5,831 nt of DNA from Actinomycetes bacterium (GTDB taxonomy: Bacteria > Actinomycetota > Actinomycetes > Propionibacteriales > Nocardioidaceae): assembly GCA_023415395.1 (NCBI GenBank), contig JAEZKN010000512.1:1-5831 (forward strand), given 5' to 3'. The notes under the pieces are model-generated. The model saw nothing but the letters and a program-made list of their open reading frames with translations. It did no database searches and had not been told where the DNA came from. The translations under genes and the position numbers were made by a program. This document shows positions 5,576 through 5,831 of this stretch, in pieces. Positions within the stretch are counted from its first letter, which is position 1. Every line of letters begins with the position of its first letter.

Positions 5576-5831
5576 CTAGCGGTTCTTGTGCCGGGGCTTG
5601 CGGTCGCGGGCGGCGGCGCGAGGGCCGCCGGCGTCGCGCTGGAGCTCGATCAGCTTCCCGGAGATGCGGGTGTTCCTCAGCGCGTCCCAGACCTCACCGG
5701 GCAGCTCGGCCGGCAGCTCGACGAGCGAGAAGTCGGGCCGGATCTGGATGTGGCCGAAGTCGGCGCGGCGCAGGCCGCCCTCGTTGGCGATCGCGCCGAC
5801 GATCTGGCGCGGCTCGACCTTGTGCCGCTTG
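5576..5831 (-). CDS. DEAD-box RNA helicase, C-terminal DbpA-type RNA-binding domain (partial)
   Basis: The last 84 codons of a minus-strand gene whose start and helicase core lie beyond the right edge; the stop is TAG, complement of 5576-5578. The protein shows VEPRQIVGAIANEGGL, then DFGHIQIRPDFSLVELP and a WDALRNTRISGKLIEL segment. This is the order and spacing of the RRM-like DbpA C-terminal domain that targets DEAD-box helicases such as DbpA and CsdA/DeaD to structured RNA. A short basic tail follows (about 20 residues, ending PRHKNR), typical of actinobacterial members and likely to add nonspecific RNA affinity. A role in ribosome assembly or RNA unwinding in the cytoplasm follows from the family; which helicase this is cannot be decided from the tail. 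It converges on the flavoprotein gene across the dyad cluster. Confidence 0.88.
   Translation of the reverse strand, partial: KRHKVEPRQIVGAIANEGGLRRADFGHIQIRPDFSLVELPAELPGEVWDALRNTRISGKLIELQRDAGGPRAAARDRKPRHKNR

Overview
The window is very GC-rich, with the strong G/C third-position bias of an actinobacterium. The gene content (EF-G2-type factor, penicillin-binding lipoprotein with an NTF2-like domain, LicD/methyltransferase fusion, DbpA-domain helicase ending in a basic tail) fits Nocardioides or a close relative. That placement is inference from protein resemblance, not from a search. It looks like ordinary chromosome: there is no transposase, phage gene, tRNA, rRNA or CRISPR array.

Layout. 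From the left: (1) the 3' end of an EF-G-like GTPase gene (+), convergent with (2) a 624-aa class B penicillin-binding lipoprotein (-), only 16 bp apart across a small tandem repeat that holds both stop codons. Upstream of the PBP on the same strand is (3) a 567-aa three-module protein: an N-terminal beta-rich domain, a LicD-type nucleotidyltransferase-fold domain and a class I SAM methyltransferase. Upstream of that, still on the minus strand, is (4) a MerR-family regulator with a C-terminal Cys/His/Cys motif. Divergent from it is (5) a thioredoxin-reductase-like flavoprotein (+) with a CPFC redox motif and a shortened NAD(P)-binding domain. A 101-bp spacer packed with related inverted repeats separates it from (6) the convergent 3' end of a DEAD-box RNA helicase gene (-), which runs off the right edge.

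How the genes may work together. The MerR and flavoprotein genes form a compact divergent pair. Their 28-bp spacer and both gene starts carry a perfect 10-bp inverted repeat set between a -35 TTGACT and a -10-like CATCCT with 19 bp between them, the overlong spacer typical of MerR-activated promoters. Both genes lack a usable Shine-Dalgarno sequence and are best explained as leaderless. The LicD/methyltransferase and PBP genes lie 41 bp apart on one strand and may be cotranscribed. A role in decorating and cross-linking the cell envelope is a reasonable but unproven inference.

Most noteworthy are the self-contained MerR/flavoprotein redox switch, the missing part of the flavoprotein's NAD(P) domain, the three-module LicD-methyltransferase architecture, and the dyad cluster at 5473-5565.
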